NCBI GenBank assembly: GCA_951802425.1
Contig: OX637796.1
Location: 3,906,001-3,970,000, forward strand
Direction of reading: 5' to 3'
DNA from: Clavaria fumosa
Lineage: Eukaryota; Basidiomycota; Agaricomycetes; Agaricales; Clavariaceae
DNA length: 64,000 nucleotides
Part shown: in pieces, positions 49,333 through 60,741 of the stretch
How the letters are laid out: the number at the start of each line of letters is the position of its first letter
Numbering within the stretch: the first letter of the stretch is position 1
Program-made: the position numbers and the translations under genes
Notes under the pieces: generated by a model
The model's input: only the letters and a program-made list of their open reading frames with translations
Told to the model about the DNA's origin: nothing
The model's database searches: none

Positions 49333-52111
49333 TCATTGGATAAGACCCTTCAACTGTCCTCTAGCGAGCACGCCATGCAATGGATAGGAGTGTATTCCAT
49401 GCGCCTCGGCAGTGTGCCCGTTTCTCCACTCCTCCACAAGCTTCATCGCTGCGACATCTGGCACGCCCTCCCGCGTCCCCACCGTGATATGTAACCGCGC
49501 CTTCACGTGGGACGGCAACCTCTCCAGGGACCACCGCGCCGCGTCTGCCATCTCCGGCCCACCCTCTGCGTCCCGGCGCTGCGCTACCCCCTCCCCCTCC
49601 TCTTCCCTTCCCGATTCCTCCTCACCCTCAAGCCTAAGCATGTCAACAGCAACCGCCATGGCCTGATCGTCCCACACCACCGCCGCCAGGCGGAACACAA
49701 ACACCGGGGGCGGCACGAGCCGCACGAGACCCTCGCACCCGTCCCACACGTCGCGCTCCTCCGGCAGCCCGTTCTTGTGCACGATCGTCACGTGTGGCGC
49801 TGTCTTCACCCGGCGCGTCTCCTGCAGGTGCGTCCACAGCGGCGGCGGCGGCGCCTCCCCCGCCCAGGCGTCCCGGAGCACCGCCTCTAGATCTACGTCA
49901 GGCAGCAGACCGAAGTACCGCGGCGGCCGCGCCCGCTCCGGCTGCTCTCGGCCCTTCTTCACCGTGACCGTAGGACGATACAGCTGAGCCGCGTCCCACG
50001 CCTCCCGCACGCGCGCCGCGTCCGGCATCTCCAGCCCCAGCGCCTCCGCCACCTGGCGCACCGCCGCGCCCAACGCGGCCTCCCCGGCCTCCCCGTGCAC
50101 GGGCAGCTCCATGCTGACGCAGCCGTCCACCTCGCGCGCCGCGTCGAGCGGCTCCAGGCCGTCGAGGAAGAAGCCTACGACGCGCTCGTGCCGGCGCGAG
50201 GTGTCCGCGCGCAGACTCTGGTGCGCGTCGCCGCGGCGCACGATGCGCTCTGCGCATACGCGGTGCACCTCCGCGCCGGGCAGGGCGGTGATAGAGCGCG
50301 ACCAGTCAAGCGCGAGGAGCTGCATGGGCGGATGACGGGACGCCGCCGCGTCGCGCAGGGCAGTGCGGTGTTGACGCAGATGGTTGTTCCTAGATAATAA
50401 AAACAACAATAATAAGGGGAAGGGGACAACGTAGTGATGTCAAATATCATGGGCATACCTGTCAGCAATCACGACGTTGTGCGTCTTGAGCAGAGCGAGC
50501 ACGTTCCGCACGAACACGGGCGCAGCCTTCTTTGCCTTGACGTCGTCGCTCTGTGTGTGCCCGAACCCGAACAGCTTTGCGAGGGCGACGCTCACGGTCG
50601 TCTTGCCGCACCCAGGCACGCCGACTGTGACGATGATCGTCTTGACACCGTCTGCACTTGACAGGGTCTTTCTCAGAGGTTCCTGTACATCAAGCGCGGC
50701 AAGTGCATCATCCATTTCCTTACCCTCCTTACCCTTCTCACCCATCCACTTCAAAAAGCGCTCGCGCACCGCAATAATGCCCTGTCCTTTTGTGTACCCC
50801 TTAAACGCCGCAGGGTCCCGCTTAATCTCTTTCTTGACCCATGCGACATACGCGCTCGTCTCGGGACGGCGTGTCATTCCGTTGGGCAGCTTTGCCGCAG
50901 CCCCTTTGCTCAACAGCATCTTGGTCAGCTCCCGCCAGTCGCGGTACATTTTGTACGGCTCATCAAACTTGATCTTGAAGAAGAAAGTCGATCCAGGGGG
51001 GTACGGCGGGGCACCGGACCTGGCCCCAGTCGGCGTCATCGGTCTCTCGGTGTTGGCAATGTCCGCGTTGGGCTGAGAGGCAACATGGGTGCGCACGACG
51101 AATCCCTCGACCGCTTCGCCGTCCCACTTCCCCGTGCGGCCTACTTCGTCTGTGAATGCACGGACCTCGGCGACGCTCCCGAGGTCGATGGTGGGCGTGC
51201 GCACGAACCCCCATGCGTCCGCAAACGCGTCGACCTCTGCGGCGGGGAGCGTCGCAAACGCGCACCCTGTGCGGTTTAGGCCATGCAGGTGCAGTCCGGA
51301 CTTTTCCGGAGAGTAGGGAAGGACGTGCTCCTCGAAGGAGTCGTCGCAGAGCTGCTCCAACCCAAAGAAGTGTTTTGTTAGTCGGCTATACGTGAGTAGG
51401 GGAAGAGAGAACGCGGTGCACCTCTGCGATAGCTGTCAAATTGCGCTCCCAGAGGGTGCCCGCAAGTTGCTCCGTCGTCTTGCCCTTACTTTCCAAATGC
51501 TTCCTGAGCCAGCGTTCGCCGACCTGCGCATGGCTCTCTTTCTCGGTGTCTTGGGTGCTGGGGCCGAGGGAATGCTTGGAAGTGATAAGGAGGGTGTTCT
51601 GCGTAAGCGCGGCGATGAAGATGATGCACCCATTCGCTTTGAGGCTGAGGGTGTACGGCGGGGCTGTATGTGCTTCTATGGCGTTCCACTGGTCGCCCAG
51701 GGCAGAGATCAGCGTGTCAAATATAAAGAACAGCAAGGACTAGGAACGCACGGTAGTCCACGGCACCTCGCCTATATTAAAGAACTTATCATAACCCCGC
51801 ACGACAATCCGCTCGCCGCTCGTGAATAGGCCGCGGGCCAGGGTTGGGAACGGGCTCGGTACTTGGTTGTACTTGTACTCGTTCATTTTCCAGCTGAGGA
51901 CGGTGACGCTCGGGTCGGCGGGCGCGGCGTACGCGTTGCTCTTCACGAGTTTCTTGTCCCGCTTCGCTAGTGCGATGAGCGCGGCGATGAGGGCCGAATC
52001 GGAGGAAGGTGTTGACGAAGGCATGCTCAGACTACGCGTCGAGTAGTAGGGTAGGCGATGGAGGAGACGGGGAAGACGGCGTGTCGTGAGTCGGGCGAGG
52101 GTGCTGTGCAT
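49333..52111 (-). CDS. TRL1: Fungal tRNA ligase Trl1
   Basis: Trifunctional ligase that heals and joins tRNA halves after intron removal and also seals HAC1-type mRNA in the unfolded protein response. The N-terminal adenylyltransferase half shows RGYDKFFNIGEVPWT and motif I LSLKANGCIIFI with the nucleotidyl Lys. The middle polynucleotide kinase domain has P-loop GVPGCGKTT. The C-terminal cyclic phosphodiesterase domain has two HxT motifs, HVTIVHK and HITVGT. The ATG at 52109-52111 gives a leader with Arg/Leu (MHSTLARLTTRRLPRLLHRL) that could be mitochondrial. MPSSTPSS, about 90 bp downstream, is an alternative start. The 3' half is notably GC-rich and Arg-rich. All three catalytic modules are present. 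Confidence 0.9.
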
Positions 52112-53015
52112 ATGCCTCGCCTGTGCCCTCCTCCGGCGAGTCGAGTCACTGATAAACTGTTACAGTCAAGTACAGGGTTTTCTTACATCACGTTTCTGTA
52201 CAAACCAACTACCTTTTCTAATGTATTACTGTACGTACTAGCTTCAAAAAAAGCTTTTTACTGTCTCCTTGACACATACTCAAGTAAATTCTATTAGTTG
52301 TTAGTCTTGTTACTGACGAACTGACGAGTCGTGTTTCTGACGCGTACTGACGGTTACGGTGCAGTGCAACCCAACGTGGAAGGATTTTGGCAAAGGCTTT
52401 AAAGGAGGGTCTCTTGTACGAGTCTGAGGGCGAACGAAATCCTTATATTATAATCAATCTGAGACAAGGGAGAGGTAGGAGGGTGAACAAGATATATTGG
52501 TTTTGAGGCGAGGGTCGGGGAGCGCGTTTGGTGAGGCTGTGTCTATTGGTTGTATCTTATTAGAGTTGAGTGCTCAACGTTCAACGACGGAGAGGCAAGT
52601 AGGCTGTCAGCTTTCGACAAGCTGGATGGGTGGCGCTGAGAACGCTTACCTGCTCTTTGCGGCAGTAGAGCAGGGAGAACGAGGGATGTATGGCGGCGGC
52701 ACATTTGTATATCTGCGTCATTCCAGATCTCTGCTAAATTAAATCAATAGAGCACCTTAGGGGTAACAATGTTCGGGGCCAATGCGAGAGCGACGAAACC
52801 ACAGTGGGGCGACATACAAGGGCGACATAACCCAGGTTGGGGATTCTGAGTGAGGCGTCGAGGCCTGAGAAATCCCTCCTGCGCTTGCAGCGTTTGGCAG
52901 TAGCTACAACCTGTTACTGCAATGTAGGGTCCAGGTTGAGTCCGATCACCGCCACCACTTGCTTCTGGCAGTGACCGTCGCTACTGACTCAAGTAAGCGG
53001 GCTACACACCAAGCC
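52112..53015. other. Divergent intergenic region, 0.9 kb
   Basis: Separates TRL1 (-) from the RS-rich gene (+), so it holds both promoters. I saw no further gene. It contains several T-rich and A-rich runs near 52160-52330. Confidence 0.4.
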
Positions 53016-54524
53016 ATGTCCTCTTTATCATCCGTCGTCTCCGCTCTGGTACGAGCGTCAATGGGTTCTTCCGTCTCGGGTACCGTCACAGACGACGACC
53101 TCGACCGCCACGTCGCCGAGCTCATCCTCAAGGAAGCCAAACAAAAGGCAGAGCGGTACGGCAAACAGGGAGTCAGAGCGTACCTCCCAGAAATGTGCGT
53201 TGCGCTCGGGGGCTCTATTTTCAGGGGGTACTCACGTTTCTGTGACGGACACCCCAGCTCGAGCAATGCCCCTCGCGCGAACAAGCGCTTCCTCTCGTCC
53301 ATTATCCGGAGCACGGACGACCACAATAGGACTATCCTACAGGCGCAGGCACTGGCCGCGCAGGAAATAAAGAGGGAACGGGAGGAGCTCGAGCGCAGGG
53401 AGCGGTGGGCCAGGGCTCGGGAAGCTACGGACGCGGAGCGGAGGCGGCGGCGGCGGCGGCGCACTAGCGCGCAATGGGAAGACGACGACGTTTGGTCCAC
53501 TGGCGGGGTAAGCCGCACGCGGAAGCGTAGGGACAGGAGTCACGACTGGCGGGTCGCTAGCGACGACGACGACCATGACGACGACGAGCGCCGTTCGGAT
53601 AGCGGGACAGACGGCGATTCGGGGAGGAAACGGAAAAGGCGCTCTCACCACCGATCTCGTTCGCGTCGCCGGTCTCGTTCGCGCGAACGGCGCTCCCGTC
53701 ACGGCCGGTCCCACCGGGACCGCTCTCGCTCGTCTCGCAAACGAAGGCGGGAAGGTTCGTTGTCGCGGGAAAGGGAAGACGACGCACGGCCGAGGCACAC
53801 AGACCGAGCTAGGGACCACCCTCGTCGCTCCGACCGTCACCATCACCGTCACCGCCGCCGTTCCGTCTCATCTGAACGTCGATCCCATTCCTCGGATTCA
53901 AGATGTCGAGCGAGGACGGACAGCGGCGAGCGCACACCCCCCCGCTCACGGCATTCAAGAGCACATCGATCCCCGCAGTCCTCTGATGCTGAGCCGGACA
54001 ACGCGGAACGAGAAGCAGAGCTACGTTCCACTACGAAGGGCAAATCGAAGTCAAAGTCAAAGTGTCCTTTCCCGGAGGAATCTAGCACTGCGAATAGTCG
54101 TCAGTCGGCCACCCCAGAACCTAATGTTATTGATTCTACAAGACCCCTCCCCGCTACCACTCAATCTCCATCCTCTTCATCGCCCATCCAGCTACCTTCC
54201 AAGATGGACAAATACTTTCACGACTCGTACGACCCTCGACTGGACGTCGCCCCACTCTCTCTGCCAAAGGTCCCGGCTGCAGGTCTGCTAGATAATGCCG
54301 AGTTCGAGGGTTGGGACGCGATGCTTGAACTCATACGATTGCGGAGAGAGGACAAGGAGGAGAAGAAGAGAATGGAGCGGCTGGGCTTGTCGACGACTCA
54401 CAAGAAGGGTGGAGGCACCTTCCAGGCGGACGGAACGGCTGGGAGTGGCAATAGCATCATGGATATTCAGTATAAGAAGAGGGGATCGGTCCGAGAGTGG
54501 GATCTCGGGAAGGAGCCTCTATAG
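53016..54524 (+). CDS. RS-rich nuclear protein, function unknown
   Basis: The ATG at 53016 starts MSSLSSVVSALVRASMGSSV. The N-terminal part, DLDRHVAELILKEAKQKAER, NKRFLSSIIRSTDDHNRTI and a charged helix (REREELERRERWARAREA), looks folded. It is followed by a long Arg/Ser/His/Asp-rich region with many RS dipeptides (RSRSRRRSRSRERRSRHGR), typical of proteins in nuclear speckles or splicing. The C-terminus has KMDKYFHDSYDPRLDVAPLS, a basic helix (LRREDKEEKKRMERLGL), and ends REWDLGKEPL. A short intron near 53194-53259 is likely, removing CVALGG-like sequence. I recognise no RRM or zinc finger. A role in RNA processing is inferred from composition only. Confidence 0.75.
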   Translation: MSSLSSVVSALVRASMGSSVSGTVTDDDLDRHVAELILKEAKQKAERYGKQGVRAYLPEMCVALGGSIFRGYSRFCDGHPSSSNAPRANKRFLSSIIRSTDDHNRTILQAQALAAQEIKREREELERRERWARAREATDAERRRRRRRRTSAQWEDDDVWSTGGVSRTRKRRDRSHDWRVASDDDDHDDDERRSDSGTDGDSGRKRKRRSHHRSRSRRRSRSRERRSRHGRSHRDRSRSSRKRRREGSLSREREDDARPRHTDRARDHPRRSDRHHHRHRRRSVSSERRSHSSDSRCRARTDSGERTPPRSRHSRAHRSPQSSDAEPDNAEREAELRSTTKGKSKSKSKCPFPEESSTANSRQSATPEPNVIDSTRPLPATTQSPSSSSPIQLPSKMDKYFHDSYDPRLDVAPLSLPKVPAAGLLDNAEFEGWDAMLELIRLRREDKEEKKRMERLGLSTTHKKGGGTFQADGTAGSGNSIMDIQYKKRGSVREWDLGKEPL

Positions 54525-54599
54525 AGCCAGGGTTCTTGCATATATCAACAATCTTTATCGTACTTTCCACGCAAGCATACACGTCGTGCTGCAACTATT

Positions 54600-57500
54600 C
54601 TAGTGTTGCTGCACAACCGTCTTCAAAACCATCAATTCTTCCGCAGTCAGTTGGTCCGCAACCGCCGTAAAATTGCTCGTATTCTTGGCAGCGCACTCCT
54701 TGAAGAAGGACAGCAAGTGCACCTACGCGACTAGGCTTAAAAAGCAACGTCTCGGAGGAGCCAAACTCCGAATCTACCTTCATATCCATCTGACAGACGG
54801 GGTCATTCTTCAGATCTTCGTCATCGCTTTCGTATAGCACATCGTCATTGTCGAAGGGCAGCTTCGTGGGCCCAATCATGTCAGACAGGAAGGCGAACTC
54901 GTCCTGCGTAAATCCCTGGACGAGTTTGCCATCGTCTTCCCATTCTTCATCCTGAATCCAACAAATCAAAAGCTGTGCCCAGAAGAAAGGCTGAGGCAAG
55001 TGTCTGCACTTACGCCATCGTCGGAATCGGCGTCAAAGTCGTCGTGGCGAGCGGTGATAGTGGCGGCGTCGCCGTGTGCCTGGAGGTCATGCAGGAGAAT
55101 CTTGAGCGCCTTCACGGGGAAAGGGATCGTAGTGAATTCGTGGGGCACTGCAGAAAACGGAGAAGAGCATCAGACACCGGTCTGTGGACTTGATGATGTC
55201 GGCGCAGCATACTCGTCTTTGTGCGCGACCTTGTCATGATCACTGAGCACGCACCCATCATCTACAAGAGCATACAGATACACAGAGGGAATCAAAACAA
55301 ACCGTTTCTAGTTTCAGGCCTCACGATGATATCGCCCTTCACCATCAAGTTCTGCAAACTGGGCCTCTCCAAGGCGAAGAGCTTGCAAAGCGCGACGTGA
55401 CTTATTCTGGACGGCCAGAACCCTTGGAAAGTCTCCGCGTTCTCGCACCAGGTCTGGATGAGTATGTCGAGTCCCGAACGGTTCTGAACGGCCGTGTTCT
55501 CTAGGAGTTGGAGAACGGTTTCGGCTTGATTGTGGATCAGAAACGCGAACGGGATAACGAGGCTCTATCAGGAAGTGAGTGCTCGTATCCTTAGTATATA
55601 GGGCGCACGTGTGTTACCTGCAAGAAAGTGGCAGTCTTCGCTGTGAGCATCCTGCTCACCATCGCTTGCAGGAGCTCAGGCAACACTGGCAACACCGACT
55701 CGCCGACTCTCCTCAAGAGCGAGATGATAAGGTCGCCGACGGCGAGACCGCCCGACTCGTCCTGACTCTGCAGCAGCTTCGCAATCAAGCTCAAAACGCA
55801 GTCGAGCCCGGATCGACCCGTGGTCGAGTCGTGGTAGGACAGAAGCTGGGCATAGTCCTTGCGGATGATGCTAGTCAGGCACAACACGCCGTTCTGGGTG
55901 TGTAGAGCGTCCATAAATGGGGTTAGTATGCTTCGAAAAATGTTAAGCGCACCTGCAGGACGTCTCTATCTTCGGCGACTCTGAGACATGCAAACAAAGC
56001 AGGCCCGAGAAGTGCGAAGAAGCCCTCGCCAAGCCTACCGTCGGGGGAGCCCTTAACCAGGCTGGCGACGAGATCAATGGCCGAACCCGCAATCCACGAC
56101 TCCTGGGGCTTGGCGGAGCCAATGGCCGTGGTCAGACTTGGGAGAGCCTGCTGGACCACGACTTCGTAAACGCCAGCGGACTTGGAACCGGCGAGAGCGG
56201 CGAGAATATCGCTCAAGAGCGAGAGGACGATGGGATCTGCGGAGGAACTATCAGTCATGCCCGCGTGCAGTGCGAGAATATAGCACCTTTGTTGTTCTTT
56301 GCCCATATGTGCAAGACGGCTTGCACCAGCCGCTTACCCGAATCGAGGTCCATCCACGCCCCATGTCCGGTTTCCACAACTACGTCGAGGGCCTCCAATA
56401 CCAAGGATAGCGTGTCTTCAGTAGTATTGAGCAGGAATGGTGCGAGAGCCTTCTCCACCCGCGCCATCAGGGGCGTCAAAGTCGAGTTATCCGCACCAAG
56501 GCAGAAACTATGCTCAACCACATCAGCAACAGACATATTGGCATGGAAGAAGCATCCAACTTATGAATGGCTTTGACAGCAGAGATTTTGACGGGAATCC
56601 CAGCATCACGGTGCTCGAGAGCTTGAACGGCGGCCTCTAACAATTGTCCGGAAGAATTCTCTGGCAAGAAGCAGGAGAACTGGCTCGCAAAGACAAAGCC
56701 ACGACCTTGCAGGAATGGATACTCTAGTAGGAGTTTGAACACACATGACATAGATGCTCCGAAAAACAATCAAACATACGATTGAGGATTAACACGCTTG
56801 GTATGACTTCGGCTAGGAGAGATCCGATATCGATAGGCTTGGGGCGGCCAGCATCAACCTCATCCTGAATACAGTCGGTGATTTGCTCAGCTTGGGAGCC
56901 TATGCTTCCAAGAACCGCTTCGATCGGTCGCCACCTGCAACAGAGGTCTGGTAAGCCGCGGTACTCGATGTCAGCTCTCGTCATACCAGTTCGCATCTCC
57001 GGATTCGCGCGCATGCCTGGAAGCGTCAACAATATGTTGGACGTTACCACGTAGGATATTGCATGTCGACACCGGATGTCTTTCTAAGAGTAACTGTGGA
57101 ATCGAATGTAGTGAGGCAGTGGCTCAGCGGATCATAGAGGAGCACACACAGCAAGCAAATCAAAGGATGCCATTCTCAGGCTGGTTAGTTGGCTTTCATC
57201 TTCCTCTTGTGCCACGAAAGCATTTGCATCGTTCGCCCAAGTGTTTTCCTAGAAACCATGCTAATTTGAGTTTCAAATACGCACGAAAGAGAACAAAGAG
57301 TGTATTAGGGGAGAATAGGGTTGGCGTACGTCTTCCTCGCTCATCTGCGCCCAAAGGATTAAGTTGGTGATCAATCCTTCTGCGTTTGTTAGGAACCATT
57401 CTTTAGCCCTGCCGCCGCGTGCAACCGTAGATACAAAGGTCAACATCGGGCAAATGAATTGCGGGAGATCGATGGCCTCCTCATCTGCAGCCGGAGGGCT

Positions 57501-58761
57501 AGCAGAGGCGGAAAGATGATAACTGATGAATGTGGGGTATAGGAGCTGCAAGTGGGCGAGTGATGCCGATAGCAGGGAGGGCAGGAAAGGGACCATTGAG
57601 CGCGAGAACGACATGTGAATGGAGTCCAATGTCTATGAGAAATGGAAGATCCTGTGATAAGGCAATATCGGAGGACTGGGCGAGGATCACAAACCCTGAA
57701 GACCTCTCGGCGAACCATTAGCCCGTCCCAAGCATGGCCCTCCGCCACATCCGTCCTGGGGTCGAGGTTAAGCAAAACGGTGAATGCGTCTAGCCAGACA
57801 GGGAGAACAGATGCGGTAGCTTCTTTAACAGCATGCGGGTGCTGGTCTTTCACCATAGATAATGCAGCCACGCATTGCTCGAACACTGAAACGGAGCGCG
57901 CGCGAGTCGAATGCGTGTGTTGCTTGGCACATGATATAGTCAGGCTTCCTATATTCTTCCTGTAGGAGACATACACAGACCTCACGAGCACCGAGAATAT
58001 TCAACAAGACGGGCAATAATTGCCTCATCACTGGTAAGATTTGATCCTCGGTCAAGTCGCTCTTGATGAATTCAGCAAACACCTGCATGGCGCCATGAAC
58101 TGAATCGGGCGAGTTCAACGCAAGCAGGTTGATCAATGACGTGAGGAGGTCGGGATATTCATCGGGCCAGTCACTGCTGGCAATAGTAGAGACAGCATGG
58201 GCCTGTGCGCTACCAGTTCAAAATTAATAAACACGTATACAAGAATAACACCTACGCAAAGTGTACGAATGTTTCGATTAGGATCAGAAAGACCTTGAAA
58301 AACTGCGCGCCTGATTTGAGCCTTGACCTACATCACGCGGGAAACGTCATCGATGCCATCAGAAACCAAATATAGAGAGCAGCCCACACCTCAACAGGCG
58401 GCGCGCCTCCCTTGAATCCCGAGAAGCTCGGCCCCCATCGTTCGGTCACGTACTTTCTCAAGACAATGACGGCAGAGTGCTAGGCCGCAATCTGGATCAA
58501 GGCCAGGTCCAAACGATATCAGAACGATGTGAGACTCATCTGGCGCAAGTTCGTGTCCGCATCTTGGGAAAGGATGACTTGAGATAGCACTAAGCCTGCA
58601 TCTGTCGACGCGTCTCTCGTCAGATCATAAAGGCCAGTTAAAATCCAAAACTTACCTGGGAGGGCCAAGAGCTCGGAGAGCTTTATTTCAGCCGCAACCC
58701 TAGTGGTTGTGTCAGAGCTTAGAGTAGCTCGTAGGCATTCAACAATATTCGAGGACGCCAT
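54600..58761 (-). CDS. KAP114: Importin-9 / Kap114-type karyopherin
   Basis: Importin-beta family transport receptor that in yeast (Kap114) carries TBP and histones H2A/H2B into the nucleus. The ATG at 58759-58761 begins MASSNIVECLRATLSSDT, then the IBN-like AAEIKLSELLALPG and DAGLVLSQVILSQDADTNLR. HEAT-repeat exons follow across 4 kb, including VFAEFIKSDLTEDQILPVMR, AMQVFAEF, LMARVEKALAPFLL, LVLEALDVVVETGH and LTSIIRKDYAQLLSYHD. The last exons carry the acidic EDDGKLVQGFTQDEFAFL and DVLYESDDEDLKND. A clean intron then joins to HLLSFFKECAAKNTSNFTAV and the stop TAG at 54600-54602. An in-frame ATG lies 60 bp upstream (58819-58821). I saw no disabling change, but not every intron was traced. 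Confidence 0.85.
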
Positions 58762-58914
58762 TACAGTATTCGCAGCGACAATGAACCAACGTCTGGCCAC
58801 CGCGAGGTGCGATCGAGTCACGTGAAATCACACTCCTGTGGGTCACATGATGTAGAGCCAAATCCACATTGCCCTTGACTCACATTTTATTATTATTATT
58901 ATTATTATTTGAAA

Positions 58915-59006
58915 CTACTTTTATGTCTGAATTCACCCACTGTTTTTTGGGTGAATATCACTACTTTTATGTCCAAATTCACCCACTGTTTTTTGGGTGA
59001 ATATCA
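58915..59006. repeat. 46-bp hairpin-forming tandem repeat, two units
   Basis: Two head-to-tail 46-bp units (58915-58960 and 58961-59006) differ at two positions. Each contains the inverted pair ttcaccca and tgggtgaa around a T-rich loop. A diverged relative of the same sequence lies at about 59245-59290. Confidence 0.85.
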
Positions 59007-59385
59007 CTACAATACAAGTGTATTTTAAGGTGATCTCTAATAGGTGGATTTCACTCTATCATGGGTGCCTTTTAAGCTGATCTAATAGGTGAGTTTCATG
59101 TTAGTTTTTGGGTCATCTTAGCCATAATCTTAGGTGTTTTCACTATCTTTCACCACAAGAAATTGCACAAAATTAATTTATTGATGATATCTTGAAACTG
59201 TATTGGTTGATAATCAGGTAAAATGAAATGGGTTATTTTTGGCACATTATGACCAAATTCACCTGCTGCTCTCCAGGTGAATGTCACTGCTATCAAGCAC
59301 ATTCAAACATGATATTTCAGGTGGCTTCTACATACTTTCAGTGATTTTAACTCTATCTCCAAGTATTTTTTTAGCCTGTAAATTA

Positions 59386-59470
59386 TGCACTCAGTGGGAG
59401 TTGAACCCAAGCGCTCATGGAATTGGACTTAACCCACAACTGCTGTGTTACCAATTATACTACAGTCCCC
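59386..59470 (-). ncRNA. tRNA-like sequence (degenerate)
   Basis: About 85 nt with an A-box-like and a B-box motif and a T arm (GGG TTCAACT CCC). A loop reading GTTAAGT could present TAA, a leucine-type anticodon, with a long variable region. The first seven bases (GGGGACT) do not pair with the 3' end, so this is not a functional tRNA. It is best read as the head of a SINE. Confidence 0.45.
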
Positions 59471-59560
59471 ATCTAGACAATAAGATTTTGTGGCTTAATG
59501 TCACTCAAATTGAGAGGTGTGGGCTGTTAAAGCAATATCACTAGATTTGGAAAGCACATA

Positions 59561-60739
59561 CAGTGACTCACAAAACTGTTTGAATGTTTTGCACTTTTGA
59601 AATGATTCACTTATACCCTTCCAGGTAAAATAGCTAAAGTTCTGAGGATATTTGTGAGGATAGCCATGCCTCTTGGCTACAACTTTGCTCTATTGTGTAA
59701 AGTACAATTCCTATTTTTGGTAATGTTATGACATTATTTTCTTTGTCATGTCATTCAAACAGTTTTGTTGCTGACAATTTTATCAGTCAAATGTGCAAGT
59801 ATTAGTGTTCAATATGGCCTCTTTTTGCCTTCAGCACACCCCCAATCCTTCTAGGTATGCTTTCAATCAATCCCTGACAAATAGAAGCAGGTATCTTGTT
59901 CCACTCCTCTTCCACCCTTCCCACAACTGTAACACTCCTCCTGGTGCCTTTTCATAGTCTCCAAGCCTCCTCCTAAGATGACTCCACAGATGCTCAGTGG
60001 GATTGAGGTCTGGAGATTGAGTAGGCTATATGAGGGCCTTAAAATCATGGTCCTTTAGCCAATCTTTGACCTGGTGGCTCTGGTGCTTGAGGTCCCCATC
60101 ATGTTGCAATATGATGTCTTCAGGGATCTTGTCATACTATTGGAGGAATCTGCACAGTATTTTCTGCCTTGCCAGAGCTGATCAAACAAATTGCAACATG
60201 ATGGGGACCTCAAGCACCAGAGCCACCAGGTCAAAGATTGGCTAAAGGACCATGATTTTAAGGCCCTCATATAGCCTACTCAATCTCCAGACCTCAATCC
60301 CACTGAGCATCTGTGGAGTCATCTTAGGAGGAGGCTTGGAGACTATGAAAAGGCACCAGGAGGAGTGTTACAGTTGTGGGAAGGGTGGAAGAGGAGTGGA
60401 ACAAGATACCTGCTTCTATTTGTCAGGGATTGATTGAAAGCATGCCTAGAAGGATTGGGGGTGTGCTGAAGGCAAAAAGAGGCCATATTGAACACTAATA
60501 CTTACACATTTGACTGATAAAATTGTCAGCAACAAAACTGTTTGAATGACATGACAAAGAAAATAATGTCATAACATTACCAAAAATAGGAATTGTACTT
60601 TACAAGATAGAGCAAAGTTGTAGCCAAGAGGCATGGCTATCCTCACAAATATCCTCAGAACTTTAGCTATTTTACCTGGAAGGGTATAAGTGAATCATTT
60701 CAAAAGTGTAAAACATTCAAACAGTTTTGTGAGTCACTG
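59561..60739. mobile_element. Palindromic Tc1/mariner-like element
   Basis: A 1179-bp element flanked by TA on both sides (59559-59560 and 60740-60741) with ends starting CAGTGACTCACAAAACTG, as expected for Tc1/mariner. The left arm (about 59561-60110) is the near-perfect reverse complement of the right arm (about 60193-60739), with a unique centre of about 80 bp. Each arm encodes the C-terminal part of a Tc1-type transposase: LQHDGDLKHQSHQVKDWLK with the second catalytic Asp, then SPDLNPTEHLWSHLRRRL with the catalytic acidic residue. Each arm has in-frame stops and a frameshift. No N-terminal helix-turn-helix half is present, so it is non-autonomous. Confidence 0.9.
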
Positions 60740-60741
60740 TA

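Larger units (their letters stand above)
58885..59470 (-). repeat. SINE-like element with tRNA-derived head and (AAT)n tail
   Basis: Read on the minus strand, a tRNA-like head (59470-59386) with an A-box-like TAGTATAATTGG and a good B box GGTTCAACTCC leads into a body of about 400 bp. It ends in an AAT microsatellite at about 58912-58885. Head, body and simple-repeat tail in that order fit a tRNA-derived SINE. No target-site duplication was seen, and the boundaries are approximate. Confidence 0.45.

Noticed and set aside
49898..50257. Arg/Ala/Gly-rich frame within the tRNA ligase region.
   Set aside because: It arises from the very GC-rich coding sequence of TRL1 read in another frame.
52959..53015. 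Upstream extension of the RS-rich protein beginning MLLAVTV.
   Set aside because: The first codon is TTG; the first ATG in frame is at 53016.
53337..53852. Long Arg/Pro/Val-rich frame opposite the RS-rich gene.
   Set aside because: It is the complement of a low-complexity RS-coding stretch and has no domain or start context.
58915..59006. Repeat with palindromic units resembling part of a CRISPR array.
   Set aside because: Only two units directly abut with no spacers, and the genome is eukaryotic.
59386..59470. A functional tRNA gene.
   Set aside because: B box and T arm are good, but the acceptor ends do not pair and it lies in a decayed repeat block, so a SINE head is more likely.
60252..60437. 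Two identical 61-residue ORFs on opposite strands (59863-60048 and 60252-60437) as a duplicated small gene.
   Set aside because: They are the same out-of-frame reading in the two arms of the palindromic Tc1 element; the transposase frame is the meaningful one.
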